64,000 nucleotides of DNA from Alligator mississippiensis (GCF_030867095.1 NC_081831.1:72306716-72370715); one strand, 5' to 3'. Counted from the first letter of the stretch, positions 49,848-62,950 are shown. Notes: generated from the sequence alone by a model not told the origin. Program-made: numbers and translations.

Positions 49848-50540
49848 GTGAGTGGGCGGCGCCATGGGAGGGGGAGGGGCAGGCAGCCGCCGCCCCGGGC
49901 ATGCCGGGAAGGGGGAGGTGTGGGGGGAGGTGTACGGGCTGCTCCAGAGCTGGGGTGCATGCGCGTGGCCCCCTTACCCCGTGTCACCGGTACCGCTGCC
50001 CCCGTGGGCCCAGCAGCGCTGCCCGGCCCCCGCCACCAGCGCAGGCTTGGTGAAAAGCAAACAGGCTCCTGCCCAGGGCAGACCCTCGCTAGCAGAGACC
50101 TGGTCCTTGCCTCGCCGCGGCGCTCTGCACGGACACCAGCCGCCGGCTCGGGAGCCTGGGCCCTTGGCAGGGATGGAGGCAAGGGGCGGCTGCCCCGGTG
50201 CCGAGGAAGGAAACCTTCTCCTGGCCTTTCAGTAGATTCTTCGTTGAATCCACATTGACTTGTTCCTCCAGTGACTCTTCCTCGCCCTGTTGCCCGCAGC
50301 GGCAGCTCCACTTCTCAAGGGCCCAAGGACACAGATGAGTTTGATGAATGCGCGGCTGCAGCACCAGGTTCAGAGCAACGTTAAGCTTAAACTCTTTCGC
50401 CAGGTATTTGTGTCCAGACCTCCCGCGCAAGCGGTAGCTTAATCCCCTGCTTTTCTGCCCGTGCGGGGCAGCTTGAAAGCAATTGAGTCCACGCTGCCAG
50501 GTTAACAGTTCGAAATGCTGCGGAGAATCAACCGTAGTAG

Positions 50541-51542
<1,002 letters not shown>

Positions 51543-51955
51543 TCTCTGCAGAAAAGATGGATGCATTGTTGGAACATGCAGTGGTTAATGAATAATGCAA
51601 CTCGCATCTGTACAAGCTGGTGCAATTTCCATATTTGAGGGCATGGGTATATTTTTTGCACATCAAGGTCTGGTAATGCTCAAGTAGAAAAGGAGGTCTC
51701 TTTTTTTCTAAATCTTTTTTTATACAAAAATGTTTCTGGCTTTTGACAGTGTTGGAATGAAATGTTAAAGGTACTGTTAATGTTTATGTGATAAAATTTA
51801 AATTTATATGGGGTGTTTGTATATGTACATATTTATAAATGAAAATTCAAATGAATCTTAATCTACTGTAATTTAAATATATTTTTGCAAGATTTTTGAT
51901 CCTTTGAACTTCAAGGCATTTTCTTGAAAATCTTTATATCTTTCTATGACATACA

Positions 51956-51961
51956 AATAAA
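51956..51961 (+). terminator. C1GALT1C1: Probable C1GALT1C1 poly(A) signal
   Basis: Canonical AATAAA about 415 bases after the stop codon, in an AT-rich 3' UTR, followed by T-rich sequence from about 51990. It is the first canonical + strand signal I see after the stop. Cleavage would fall near 51975-51990. Use of later signals is not excluded. Confidence 0.6.
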
Positions 51962-51984
51962 AACAAAAATGAAGATTTGGTAAA

Positions 51985-54165
51985 GTACACTTTCAAACTC
52001 TTTCTTTCACTGTAGAGCCTGGAGCAGTTGTCTATTCTAGAATTGACATGATAGCAAACTACTCCATTCTTATGCAGACAGTAAATGCGAAGAAACAGCC
52101 ACTTCAGAAGTACCATGTCAGGGTTGCAGTATCCACCAATTGACTAGACAGAATTAGTTTTAAAGAAAGACATACATGTCTTTATTCTTGTCTGTGCGCT
52201 TTGATGTACACTCCCATGAGATGCATATCAGAGTATGCACCTAAGATGGTGTGGCATTGCTATTGAACCTTTCTAAAATACCTGTTTGTTTTCCCTATGT
52301 GCTGTTGAGGTATAACCTGCACAAAAGAAATCTGGTTTTTGTTCCTCCTCAGTTCAGGGACTGTTCTTGGAAGAGAGTTGTGGCATTTTATTGGCTGTGG
52401 AAGCTTGAAATGGTTAAACCTTGTGTTCCAATTAAAGGCAACAGAGTTGAAGCTTTTACTGCTACACCTTTCATTCCATATTGTAATAGACATTACCTGC
52501 ATTAGTACTCCTCACTTCTGTCCCATAACACATGTACCTTTTCCCATCCTCAGGATAATTACTGGTTATGACTGTAGGTCTATCAGCACCTTCATATAAG
52601 TGCCCGGCCAAACATGGTGGATTCACACTTCTATAAAAAGATCAAGGCCATGACTACAGAAGCAAGTGGATTAAAGGGGGATTTCTTTGTATTACTGTAA
52701 GCTGGCAAGATCTACTGATAATAGCACAGAGAAATAGGTAACATGCTGTGAAGCTTAATGGCACTACGTGGAACCTGATTATGACCTACTTTCACATCTT
52801 AGAATTTTAATTCATTTTTACAACTGCTGTGATACAGTTCAAGTTTACTTTCTAACTTGTCTGCCTGCTCCCTACAAAAAAATTTTAAAAAAGGGTCTTC
52901 CTATCATCATATAAGCCTTCAAGTGCTGGTACACAAGAAACTTCAGACAAAAGCCAGCTTCAGCCGGTGATCAAAGCTGGTTTCTCATAACACTCAAATC
53001 TGTGAAAGTTAATGGAAACATATACATTTTATAAGAGAGGAAATAATGCAGCTGTTGTTTCCTGTCACTTCTCTCACGTGACAGTTTTTGTAGCTACATT
53101 TTCATAGTCCATTTCATCTATAGATCTTATAAATTACTAATTGGTTAGCTCATACCTCTTTTAGAGATTCTTAATGTAATGATGATGCATCTAGATTCAA
53201 AGAGTGATTCAATTACAAAACAGTAAAAACCATTTTAATAACCCATTCATGTACAAACCCAAACCCCTGCAGTTTGCCATATAGTCTTTATACATGTTCA
53301 TTAATTAAATCTTCAGGATTCCTTTGAATTGCAACTATGGTGAGACTAACACCATGTTACTGGGTAGCTTTGTGTGACTTTGGTTTACATAATAGCAAAA
53401 AAGTTTTCACTCCTGTTAAGAATACGATATCTATGGTATTATGGAAAGAGGAGCTAGAGTCTATTGAAATGCATTAAAAGTTATGGCTTATGCAAGAATT
53501 AGAAAAAAAACACAGCTTCCAGTTGTAGCCTGTTAGATCTATTTAAAAGAAGGTGTATAGTCTAACAGACATGCTAATGTGTGGAACTCACTGCTGTTGC
53601 TCTTAGTTAAGTTACACATTAATTTAATATTTGAGCAGGTTCAAACACTACAGTCCCCTGTAATAATTGCAAGTTGCACCAAATAGAAATTTCTTCCATT
53701 TAAGTCACTTACCCATCCCACAGCAGTTCCACAAGATGAAGATTCTGTCACTACTTTGGAATACGAAGACACTACCGTAGGCATTTGTTGGTTGTAGAAT
53801 CACCTCAGCCATGTGAGCCTCTTCTGTAAGTGTCCAACATCATTATGAGTAGCTGCCATATTTTACCCCTCTTACCCCAGCTACACAGAATATGCAACTG
53901 TCAAAGGCAGCCCTTTTAGAGCTGGCATCTTTATCAGGGATTGGTTGAGTAGCTGTTTTCTTCACTCAGGTTTTTAATGTTAATGGGTAAAGCCACATTA
54001 TAATCCAAGGCCTAGCTTGCACCTAGTTTCAAGCAGCATAATGAGGGCTGTACTTTCAAATTGATATCTTTAAATTGTTTGCAGACACTTTGGAACAAAT
54101 TCAACTAAGTTACTGATAAAAGAATCTCTTGGGCAGGGACATGCCCAGTTAACTCTCCCTTTCAT
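51985..54165. other. Intergenic stretch downstream of C1GALT1C1
   Basis: AT-rich, no gene or repeat supported. Later + strand poly(A) hexamers could extend the C1GALT1C1 3' UTR into it. Confidence 0.4.
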
Positions 54166-55240
54166 GGAATCATAGAAGATTAGAGTTGGAAGGGACCTCA
54201 GGAGGTCACATCTAGTCCAGCCCCCTGCTCAAAGCAGGACCATCCCCCAACTAGATCATCCCAACAAAGGCTTTTTCTACCCATGTCTTAAAAACCTCTG
54301 AGGATGGAGATACCACAACCTCTCTGGGTAGCCTGTTCTCATGCTTTACTACCCTCCTGGTGAGAAAGTTCTTAATATCTAATTTAAACTTCTCCTGCTG
54401 CAATTTGAGCGCATTGCTTCTTGTTCCGTTGTCTGCCACCACTGAGAACAGTCCAGCTCCATCCTCTTTTGAACTTCTTCAGGCACTTGAAGGCTGCTAT
54501 TAAATCTGCGCCCAGTCTTCTCATCTCCAGACTAAATAAACTCAGTTCCCTCAGCTTCACCTCATAAATCGCATCCCCCAACCCCCTCACCATTTTTGGT
54601 GTCCTCCACTGGACTCTCTCCAAATTGTCCACAGCCTTTCTATAGCAGGAGGCCCAAAGCTGAATGCTGTACTCTAGATGTGGCCTCACCAATGCAGAAT
54701 AGAGGGGAAGAATCACTTACCTCAATCTGCTGGCAACACTTCTACTAATGCAGCCCAGTGTGCTGTTACCCTTCTTCACAAGAGAACACTGTTGGCTCAT
54801 TCAGTTACTGTCCAATGTAACCCCCCAGATCCTTTTCTAGAGCTGCTGCTTAGCCAAACAGTCCCCAGCCTGTACCGATGGTGCATGGAACTGTTCCACT
54901 TCAAGCGCAGGACTTTGCACTTCTAACTGAACCTCACGAGATTTGTTTTGGGCCAGTCTTCCAGTTTGTTGAGGTCTCTCTGAATCCTAGACCTACCTTC
55001 CAGCATATCTACTATTCCCGCCAGTTTGGTGTCATCTTCAAACCTGTTGAGGGTAAACCCCTTCCCATCTTCCAAGTCACCGATGAAGATAGCAAATGAA
55101 ACCAGCCCCAGGACCAACCCCTGGAGCACTTCACTTGATACAAACTGCCAACTAGACATCGAGCCATTAACACCCTCCGAGCCCGATGATCCAGCCAGTT
55201 TTCTATCCACCTTATAGTCCGTTCCTCTAACCCCTGCTTC
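54166..55240 (-). mobile_element. CR1 LINE, 5'-truncated, older subfamily
   Basis: 3' tail at 54166 (CATAGAAGATTAGAGTTGGA), C-terminal ORF2 text (KFKLDIKNFLTRRVVKHENR), SALVRPHLEYSIQLWASCY, and part of the RT (FEDDTKLAGIVD, where the usual FADD has become FEDD; GLVLGLVSFAIFIGDLEDGK). Several frameshifts. Wording agrees with the + strand copy at 27428. Confidence 0.9.
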
Positions 55241-56917
55241 CTTTACCCGGCCTTAAGTGAAGATTTAGTTTTAACATTAATAAGAAAGAAATAGTCCCAC
55301 TACAGCAACAGGAGTCAAAAGGGGAAAAATTAACTCTACTATCCCCTAGAAGAGAACAGTCTACCCCACTGCCATGTTTAAGAGGTTTTCATATTAAGAA
55401 GGGGGAAAAAAAATCTGGCTTCATAAATTCACTAGTGCAGACGGAAATGAATTCACAGAGGCACATAGTATAATCCCACATACTCATAAGGGTCAGTGAA
55501 GATTTATTATGCAACTTGAAGACCAAATGTACCTCTCTTTTAAAATAAGAAGTTAGCATGAAAAAGAACTTTTCTTTTTCACCAGTGCTGCTGTGGTAAC
55601 CACCATAGTTTTCTAGCTTTCATTCCTTTTCCTTTGCTAATGGATAGCTAGAGCACTTAAACTTTTCTTTTTGGAAGTAAATTCTTTAAAGTGATTTGAA
55701 GATTCTAAGTAGCATGTTAGGTAATATATTTAAGGAAACTGTAGAATAAGTGAAGGGTAATTCTGTCACTAGTTCTTGGGAAAGGATCTCAGTATACTGT
55801 GATAGCCATGCAGACAACAATAAAGCTCCTTCATAAACATTAAAACCTGCATCTCTAAAATTATTAGTTACAGATTTGTAATTATAAATCCTTCCAAAGT
55901 CATGTAGTTATTACATGAGTGGTTACAAAGTTACCTTCTGAAATGGTTCCAGGATGCAGCCTCTTTCTGTATGTATACTGAAGTAAAATAATCATTGACC
56001 ATTCATGAGTTGGGTTAAGTTGGAGTCTAATTGAGATCCATTTCAAAACCTGACCCAGAAATACTAATAATTTCTGTAAAACAATTATCATTATGGTTTG
56101 ATATATCTGCTGGACAGCAACACAAAACATGTAAAGATCCTACAGTCTGTTAGGCAACTAGCTAGTACTTAAAAAACAGAAGCCATTAAAAGTTGCCCAC
56201 TGCCACCACAAATCTGTTATCTCTGAAAACTGGTCAGTCTCAAACATTGTGTAATAAGTGAGGATTTGTAAATGACACCCTGTATCTCCCAAATATGAAC
56301 CCCCGGAGGAAAGTCACATCTATAAACAGTGCATTTGCTTTAAATCCTATAGACTGCCTGCATCTTGAAATGAAAACAAAACTATTAACATAAATCTACT
56401 CAAGCTGATAAATGTTTAATAATAAATTAAATCATATTTAACAAAGTATAAGGCTTTTTTTAAAGTCTATTTTATATGTTCAAAATTTAAGAACTGTATA
56501 ACAGACAATCTAAATCTAAATCATCTGTTAGCAGAGGCAAATGAGTTGTGGAACAGTGTTAGGATATAGGCTACACCCAATTTTTATTACTCGGCTAGGA
56601 AAGAGCATTGAATTCTCTCTCTTGACTTCTCCTCTTCACAGGAAATATTCTATTTACGTTCATGAATGCACTTTTTTTTTTTTTTTTAAATCTTCAAAAA
56701 TGTTGAGAGGATAGGTTTAGCATAAAAGCTCAAGGATTGTAATAAATGCTAGAAAACTATTGCAGCTAGCAATACGTTAGCATTCACTTGATTTATTTAG
56801 CATAGCCACAGAACAAAATAATTTGTACATTCAGTCACATTAAAAACAGAAGGAGTTACGAAGCAGTCCACATTTAATCTAAGTGCATTCCTTTGGAGTT
56901 GCACAGTTTCTTTTGTT
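55241..56917. other. Intergenic stretch and MCTS1 3' UTR
   Basis: AT-rich, with a T run at about 56671-56687. No separate gene. An unknown part of the right end is MCTS1 3' UTR on the - strand. Confidence 0.45.
56792..56797 (-). terminator. MCTS1: Candidate MCTS1 poly(A) signal
   Basis: AATAAA on the - strand, the first after the stop codon. Several more AATAAA-type hexamers lie further left in this AT-rich stretch, so the site actually used is unknown. Confidence 0.35.
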
Positions 56918-56999
56918 TCACTTGTACGTCTTCATATGCCAAAGGCCATCATTTAAATAATGAATATTTTCAATGCCAATCCCTTTGTTGACTTTCTCA
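56918..56999 (-). CDS. MCTS1: MCTS1, last coding exon with stop
   Basis: 82 bases. The first base completes Ile, then [18 protein letters not shown] through LWHMKTYK and TGA (56918-56920). Acceptor TTTCACAG at 57000-57007. The C terminus is identical to human MCTS1 as I recall it. The 3' UTR runs leftwards; the first canonical poly(A) signal on this strand is about 120 bases on, at 56792-56797, but a longer UTR is possible. The gene converges on C1GALT1C1, whose poly(A) signal is about 5 kb away. Confidence 0.96.
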
Positions 57000-57007
57000 C
57001 TGTGAAA

Positions 57008-57954
57008 GGAAGGGAAAAGTGTAGAGGCAGGTTTATTAGTTTGCAATTCTGTTAAAAACAGTATACCACCTTTTCAACATATCCTGAACTTGCCTTTAAG
57101 TACCTTAAAAGTACTCAATGGAAAAATAAACCTCGAGGTAGGAATCAAATGGATGATACACCAGAGACAGAAAAAGTTTGGTGATAAGCTTAAGTTCCCA
57201 ATTATTTTTTTTAGCAGTGGAGTGTTGCAGGAAAGGAGAGCAAAGACTGCATCCTTAACAATGAACAACTTTAGGCTTCACTTCAGGTGAACAGTTTTAC
57301 CAATCAGGTTATTTGTGTCACCAAATGGACTTCCGTTCAGTCCATAAAGTGCATAGATCTATATGCCTGTGGATCTATATGCCCCTTCCCATACTAAATT
57401 TCCACGGCATCATCATCCTTTCTTGCTGAAAAGGGGGAAATGTGCAGTGTCCTCCAAAGCCCATGTTTTTAGTCTCCTTAATGAAGCATCAAGCAGCAGC
57501 AGTGACCTATGATCATCCCTCTTCCTAGTGACCTAAATCTGGGCTTCTGACTCTTGTCTAGAATTAAATCTTTCACTTAGGACCCCAACAGCTCAGATAG
57601 CCAAGGCCAACACCGGGTTCAAGGTTGAGCTCTTCAGTGTGGTTGTACACTAGATTTAATACATACCTCTACCTCAAACTACCTTTGAACTTTTCATCCA
57701 ATATCACAACTTTGTTGCTTTCTTATAACATTTAAAAAGGTCTGCAATGAATAATTCCTTTGTATGAAACAGTCTGTGATATTTATCTATTGCAATCTAA
57801 GTCACCATCAGGCCATATTCGGTTTTTGTGTCACCCTAGCCATTTGTAACTGCACCTTTGAGGGCATCTTGTTACTCATTCAACTCTAATACTTGCTTAT
57901 TTTCTACTAAATTATAATCAACTGATGGAACACTTGGTGGCATGGTCTCAAACT
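57008..57954. other. MCTS1 last intron, non-repeat part
   Basis: No exon or repeat recognised. A 66-codon frame at 57090-57290 has no family. Confidence 0.4.
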
Positions 57955-58150
57955 GAACATATCACTGGAATCCTGCATTTGCAAGTTCTAATTTCAGCTG
58001 AGCTACCAAAACCATGGTTACAAACAAACTACTTCACAACAGCTTCCTATTTGTAAAATGAAGGTAACTACCCCCTGAAAGTCAATTACAAGCACTAACA
58101 AAAGCACCTGAAATCTGCCCAGTGCTAGAGATGTGATATTATTGTTGCTT
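57955..58150 (+). repeat. MIR-like SINE remnant in MCTS1 intron
   Basis: MIR-type order: CAAGTTCTAATTTCAGCTGA, then AAACTACTTCACAACAGCTT, CCTATTTGTAAAATGAAGGT, and CCCAGTGCTAGAGATGTGAT. Diverged. Confidence 0.6.
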
Positions 58151-58589
58151 AAAGTATTACATGAAATCAAAACGGAGTAACAAAAACCATGCCTTTTGCA
58201 TTAATTTCCTCTCCATTAGTTTAAAATAGGTGATGCATAGGATTTTACCGCTAATCAGAAACAGGACAGCGCACACAATTATTCCAGGTTTCTGAATTAG
58301 AATGGGGACCTCTGGAGACTTTCACTTTGAGGGCAACTGCCCCATTAATCTACTAACCTGCCCAACCGTAAGCAATTAACAACCTTCCAGCATAGCTTTC
58401 TAGTGCACAACCACCAAAATAGTGGGACATCAATACAGTAAAAGTCAACAGCAGATGATGAAACAAAGCACAGCCGTAACCCTGCACAGTGTCTAGGTTA
58501 TGTCCAGTCTCCTTTTCTTTATTTTCGTTTCTCCTTTCTATTCTACTTATCTCTTGGGGTCAGGGAAGTGTCAGCTGTTAAAAGCGCTG

Positions 58590-58700
58590 AGCTAGCAAGT
58601 AGGCAATCTGTGCTCTAGCTCCAATGATGTTCAATGACTTGCCAAAGTCACTGCAGACCAGGGACCGGAATGCAACTTCCCCTAAGTTGCAGTATCTACC
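58590..58700 (-). repeat. MIR-like SINE remnant, reverse orientation
   Basis: Reversed MIR text: CAATGACTTGCCAAAGTCAC followed by GCAGACCAGGGACCGGAATG. Short. Confidence 0.45.
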
Positions 58701-58715
58701 CATGTCTCAGGGCTG

Positions 58716-58984
58716 TTTCATAGTTGGTAGGGTTGGAAGGGACCTGAGCAGATCATCAAGTCCAACCCCCTACCACAGCAGGAAAGAGTGCTGGGGTCAA
58801 ACGACCCCTGCGACGTGTTCATCCAGCCTCCTCTTGAAGACCCCCAGCACAGGAGCCAGCACCACTTCTCTTGGAAGCCAGTTCCAGATCCTAGCCACCC
58901 TGACAGTGAAGTAGCGCCTCCTGATATCTAGCCTAAATCTACCCTCTGCCAGCTTGTGACCGTCATTTCTCGTCACTCCAGCAG
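58716..58984 (-). mobile_element. CR1 LINE, 3' half of a copy with 5' inversion
   Basis: On the - strand reads GVTRNDGHKLAEGRFRLDIR, then RRYFTVRVARIWNWLPREVV and LGVFKRRLDEHVAGVV, and ends with the CR1 3' tail at 58716. In an intact element the sequence just before GVTRN is the end of the segment now found in the opposite orientation at 58982-59427. Confidence 0.92.
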
Positions 58985-59427
58985 CATACCTACAGGCTGG
59001 GGAACTCACTTCTCGTCAGCGCAGAGGCAGAAAAGGATCTCGGAGTCATTATTGATGCCAAAATGAACATGGGCCGACAGTGTGGGGAAGCGGTCAGGAA
59101 GGCCAACCGTACCTTGTCATGCATCCACAGATGCATCTCAAGCAGGCCCAAGGAGGTGATCCTCCCCCTCTATGCAACACTGGTCAGGCCGCAGTTGGAG
59201 TACTGCGTCCAGTTCTGGGCGCTGCACTTCAGGAGGAATGTGGACAACATGGAGAGGGTCTGGAGGAGGGCCACCCGCATGATCAGGGGTCAGCAGGGCA
59301 GGCCCTACAAGGAGAGGCTACGGGACCTGAACCTGTTCAGTCGCCACAAGAGAAGGATGAGGGATCCAGTGGCCGTTTACAAACTGGTCGGGGGGGCCAG
59401 CAGGGATTGGGGGAGTCCCTGTTTATA
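58982..59427 (+). mobile_element. CR1 LINE, inverted 5' half of the same copy
   Basis: On the + strand reads [60 protein letters not shown], and ends at GGASRDWGSPCL. That is where the - strand piece at 58716-58984 takes up. The pieces join head to head over a shared CAGC at about 58982-58985. The inner point of one and the outer point of the other are adjacent in the parent element, so nothing is missing between them. Confidence 0.92.
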
Positions 59428-59833
59428 GGACATTATAAACATATAAAGTATTAAATTAGCAAATAGGGAGAAATTCAGAAGTTCCCAAGTCACTTATGCA
59501 CTTTTGGAAATTTAACAATAATTGTACTTCAGAAATAAAAGATACCTTCCTCAGCCTGCCTTGACAACTAGAAGAAATGTCCCCTTTCTTTTCACATTCT
59601 CTTTCATGCTTCCTCTGGTAGGTTTTTCCCCTTCATTTTCTCCCTTGAATGGGCCTCTAAGTTTCAGGAGAGCTTAGCCAAACTACCTAATCAGCACAAG
59701 GAGGAATGCCATGCAAAGGAGATGAACAAGGTACAGAACAGAGAATAAGGACAAGTAGCAGAGAAGGGCCAGTGGGACTCCTAATCTTTGCATGCACAAT
59801 AACATCAGCATGATGGATTCCAGCCTCCTAAAT

Positions 59834-60167
59834 CAGTGGTCCTCTTTTTTTTTTTTTTTTTTCTTTTTTTTGACTCAAGGCACCCCTCCATAACTTATAA
59901 ATTGAGCAGTTCCCCAATTTCAAAAACTGTATTTATTATAGTGCTTACTTGGTTGAAGAGGGGCTGGGAAGAAAGAGAAGCAGGTAGCATGGAAAAGCCT
60001 GTGCTACAGTGGAGGGGGCAGGGGGAAGGAGTAGCTGGAAGGAGTCTATACTTATCTCCTCACCAGAGTCTGTGCTTATCTTCCTTATCTCCTCTTTCCC
60101 AGCAGTACCCTTCAAATGCTGTCAATGATACCCAGTCTGCCGTGGCACCCTGGTTGAGGAATCACTC
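59834..60167. mobile_element. hAT-type non-autonomous transposon with long T run
   Basis: 334 bases between TCCTAAAT (59826-59833) and TCCTAGAT (60168-60175), an 8-base duplication with one mismatch. Left end CAGTGGTCCTC; right end reverse complemented GAGTGATTCCTCAACCAGGG, recalling the common hAT terminus CAGNGGTTCTCAACC. A T run of about 27 bases (two C/other interruptions) follows the left end. GGCACCCC near both ends is inverted. It lies in the last intron of MCTS1. Confidence 0.75.
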
Positions 60168-60175
60168 TCCTAGAT

Positions 60176-60555
60176 CCTAAATTACAGCTCTTACTCAGCA
60201 CACAATATCCCATCAGGTAACTAACAAGCATTCTATGCAGAGATGCTCCATGTTCTTGACAAAAAAAAGTCAAGCAATGGAAATTAGCAAGCCAATACCA
60301 GTCAAGTGACAGAAAAAAGCTTTATTCTCCACTTCTCTCAAACAAAAGGCATACACAGACACAGTCTGAGATTTTATCCTGCAGATAGAGGGAAAATATT
60401 TTTTTTTATTCCCCATACTTAAAATGACTCCCATGAGAGGCCTCAATGAGTTTTGTATTTGAAAAGATGGTGGTGCAGAAACAACTTAGAAACCCTTACT
60501 ACAATCTCTCCATTCCACAAAGAACGGAGGATTATGACAAACAGCAGGTTGTAAG
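60176..60555. other. MCTS1 last intron, upstream part
   Basis: Nothing recognised apart from short A and T runs. Confidence 0.4.
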
Positions 60556-60561
60556 ACTTAC

Positions 60562-60629
60562 ATGTCCTCAGCTGACATCTTCATGACTCCAACACACAGT
60601 GCATGTTGTTTTCCTTCTGCCATTATTGC
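60562..60629 (-). CDS. MCTS1: MCTS1, PUA-domain exon
   Basis: 68 bases: 22 codons from AIMAEGKQHALC to MSAED, plus two bases of an Ile codon. Acceptor ATGTAG at 60630-60635, donor T/GTAAGT at 60556-60561. Middle of the PUA domain. The intron downstream is 3562 bases and has accumulated a CR1 copy, old SINE remnants and a hAT-type element. Confidence 0.96.
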
Positions 60630-60635
60630 CTACAT

Positions 60636-61658
60636 GCTATAGCTAAGGAAAACGGATTTTAAAGAACAGCATCTTGCTACAAAGTAAAAGCAACAAAAGA
60701 AGAAATACCTTGCCAAAGATTGCAATTGAACTCTTGCCCCTTTAACATAAAATATTTGGGAATATGAATGCTTAAGTATATTAGACTGCCGAATCACCAT
60801 GCACAAGATACCTGCAGCTGTTATCATCTTCAAATGACAATTAAATCAAAGAATTATATAAAATGTAACAACACAGTCATCCTTGCTTCCTCTGCCCAAC
60901 AGAGAAAACAACGTTCCTTTCCCCTCCTAGAAAAATAATGTACCTATACCTGGGACATCGTTTTAGATTTCCTTGTCAGGAGAAAAGAAATGAAACATTA
61001 CCCATAAATAAGTCAGATAAATCTTCATTTTCATCAGGGGCAACACTGTGAGATGCTAACTAACCCTGCTTTAAAAAAAGACTTACTAAAAGCTACAGAA
61101 CATTAGAGGCATTTGAGATCATCAAGGCTAGCTATCACCTTTCCCCTTCATATATGCTGGAGTCCAGCAGGCAGCATGGAGCAAATTCCCAGCACCAATG
61201 AGATTAATTACAAACAACGTCAACTTCAGTGGCATCAGGATCTCTTCATTATATGGCTGAGCAAGGCTTATGACCAGTATCTTCTCACTAGCTTTTACAC
61301 AGTAAATTCAATCTCTCCTTTCTTGCTTCTCTTTATGCTGCTTTGACTGATTTAATGTTGGGGCCAATTTGTCCATCAAGATATTTGTTTTAGATTAGTG
61401 AAACAGGACCCTGGCTGTTTGTGAGCATTTAGATATAAGTTACCTCATTATTACAGTTTTTCCTGTGTCCCCAAACCCAAACAACTCATTCACTCTGTAG
61501 CAACAATGGTCCAATGCCTCTACCCCTTAACAAATTACTAGACACTCAAGTTAGCAAAAAACAAAAGTAATTGCAATTCATATTAAAATATTGAATACAC
61601 AAGTAGAAAATTCTCTTGTATCATGGCAAACAAAGTATACCTGACCAAAAAAGGATAC
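60636..61658. other. MCTS1 intron
   Basis: About 1 kb. No repeat recognised. The first 18 bases on the - strand (61641-61658) could be retained in frame as extra exon sequence. Confidence 0.5.
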
Positions 61659-61792
61659 AACAACCGTATCAGCAGCAGCAGGGTAAAGTTTTGCTCCAGG
61701 AGACGTTAAGCCAGGACACATTATATTAGCTCCACTGAGTACAAATTTAATGGCTCCTTTATCTACTTGTTGATGTGGTAAAATAAAAGGAT
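61659..61792 (-). CDS. MCTS1: MCTS1, exon carrying the start of the PUA domain
   Basis: 134 bases. Two bases complete Tyr, then 44 codons from [12 protein letters not shown] to PAAADTVV. It begins the PUA RNA-binding domain (about residues 92-171 in human). Acceptor TTTCTAG at 61793-61799. The donor that preserves the known protein is the weak TT/GTATCC (GT at 61657-61658). A better-looking CAG/GTATAC lies 18 bases further on and is also in frame; if used it would add VSFFGQ. Intron to the previous exon is 1158 bases. I annotate the conserved end. Confidence 0.93.
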
Positions 61793-61799
61793 CTAGAAA

Positions 61800-62950
61800 G
61801 GATAGGGGAGGAAGGAAATGAAGTATTAAATATCACCACAACATCAATTATTCACGTCGCTGAATGGGTGTGCACAACACCTCCACAGTCTACATGCAAT
61901 CAAAGGTATTAGAGCAGTAGAAATTTGAGATTTATCGCTCCACATTGTTGGAGGAGACCAGGAAAGCAGCCAAACACAAGTCTCCCACACAGATCAACAC
62001 AAAAGGCAACAATTTTGGTAAGGTTTCCTGACAGCACTGCTACGTAAGTGCTTAACACTGCTACAGTCACCTCACAAAAACAAATCCTCTTCTGAACAAA
62101 AGCTAAAGCCTAAATTTGTCAGGATCCAAACTGTGAAGCTTGCAAAGATTCAGAAGGACAGAAAAGTGGAAAGGAAAGACAAGTGCCACAGAAGTAGCTA
62201 ACTCTTGCCAAGCCACGCTTAGAATATTGCAAAGAGTTATGAAAACTTTACTGGAATTGTCCAGAACAGCCTAATTTACAAGCTGAAATCCCATTGAATT
62301 TAGGTGCTCTTGGCAAGGTTATCCTTTGCTACCAGGATAATATAAACAAGAAACATAGAGAAGAGCAGCCAAAGTATCCAAGGCATGGATTCAGATGTTT
62401 CAGAACAAGGGACAAGAAGAGAAAGAACTTGATCATCCCTTCTCCATGGAAAATGCACTTAAGGGCATGTTTTGTGGTAGCCGCTTACAAGTATTTAAAA
62501 GAAACAAAAAAGGTTCTAACAAAACACTGGACAGAATAAAAGAGGACACATCCAAGAAGAAGGAGATGAAATTATAGGAAGTTTAGACCAAATTGCAGGA
62601 AAAAAATCTCTCTCAAGAATTTCTGTAATGCTCTGCCCAATATAGTTCTTAAATATCACTATTTTCAATCCAACGACATTTTGGAAACTTGGATATTTAA
62701 GAACTTAACTGCCCAAAACCATACAAAAATTCTAAAGGGGACAAACCTGCACTGACACAGAAAGACCTAAGTGATGTGGTGGGTCTTTTTTCACCTTTAT
62801 GTTACTGAAGTGAGCCATTCCTGTATTTTTTTTTTGTATTGTTTTAAGTACGAGATGTAACTGAAAGTTTTGTGACCTATGGTCATTACAGCAGCTACCC
62901 AAGTACCTCACAGACGCTATGTTCCCTCTGGCAATGCCCAGTACACTTAC
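61800..62950. other. MCTS1 intron
   Basis: About 1.16 kb. Inverted text TAAATATC...GATATTTA around 62650-62700 can pair (GTTCTTAAATATCACTA with TTGGATATTTAAGAAC) as a stem of about 14 bases; may be a worn MITE. Nothing else. Confidence 0.4.

Larger units (their letters stand above)
49600..50450. promoter_or_regulatory. CpG island at the C1GALT1C1 promoter
   Basis: Dense CpG and high GC from about 49600 to 50450, against an AT-rich background on both sides, spanning the putative first exon and most of intron 1. CpG-rich sequence also continues leftwards through the 88-bp minisatellite and a separate GC-rich patch at about 49100-49260. Long open frames on both strands here (for example 49331-50311 -) reflect GC bias and are not genes. 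Boundaries are by eye. Confidence 0.75.

Noticed and set aside
49331-50311. Long open frames on both strands (326 and 307 codons) through the CpG island
   Set aside because: They cross the minisatellite, the promoter and intron 1, mirror each other on both strands, and show no domain. High GC content makes stops rare here.
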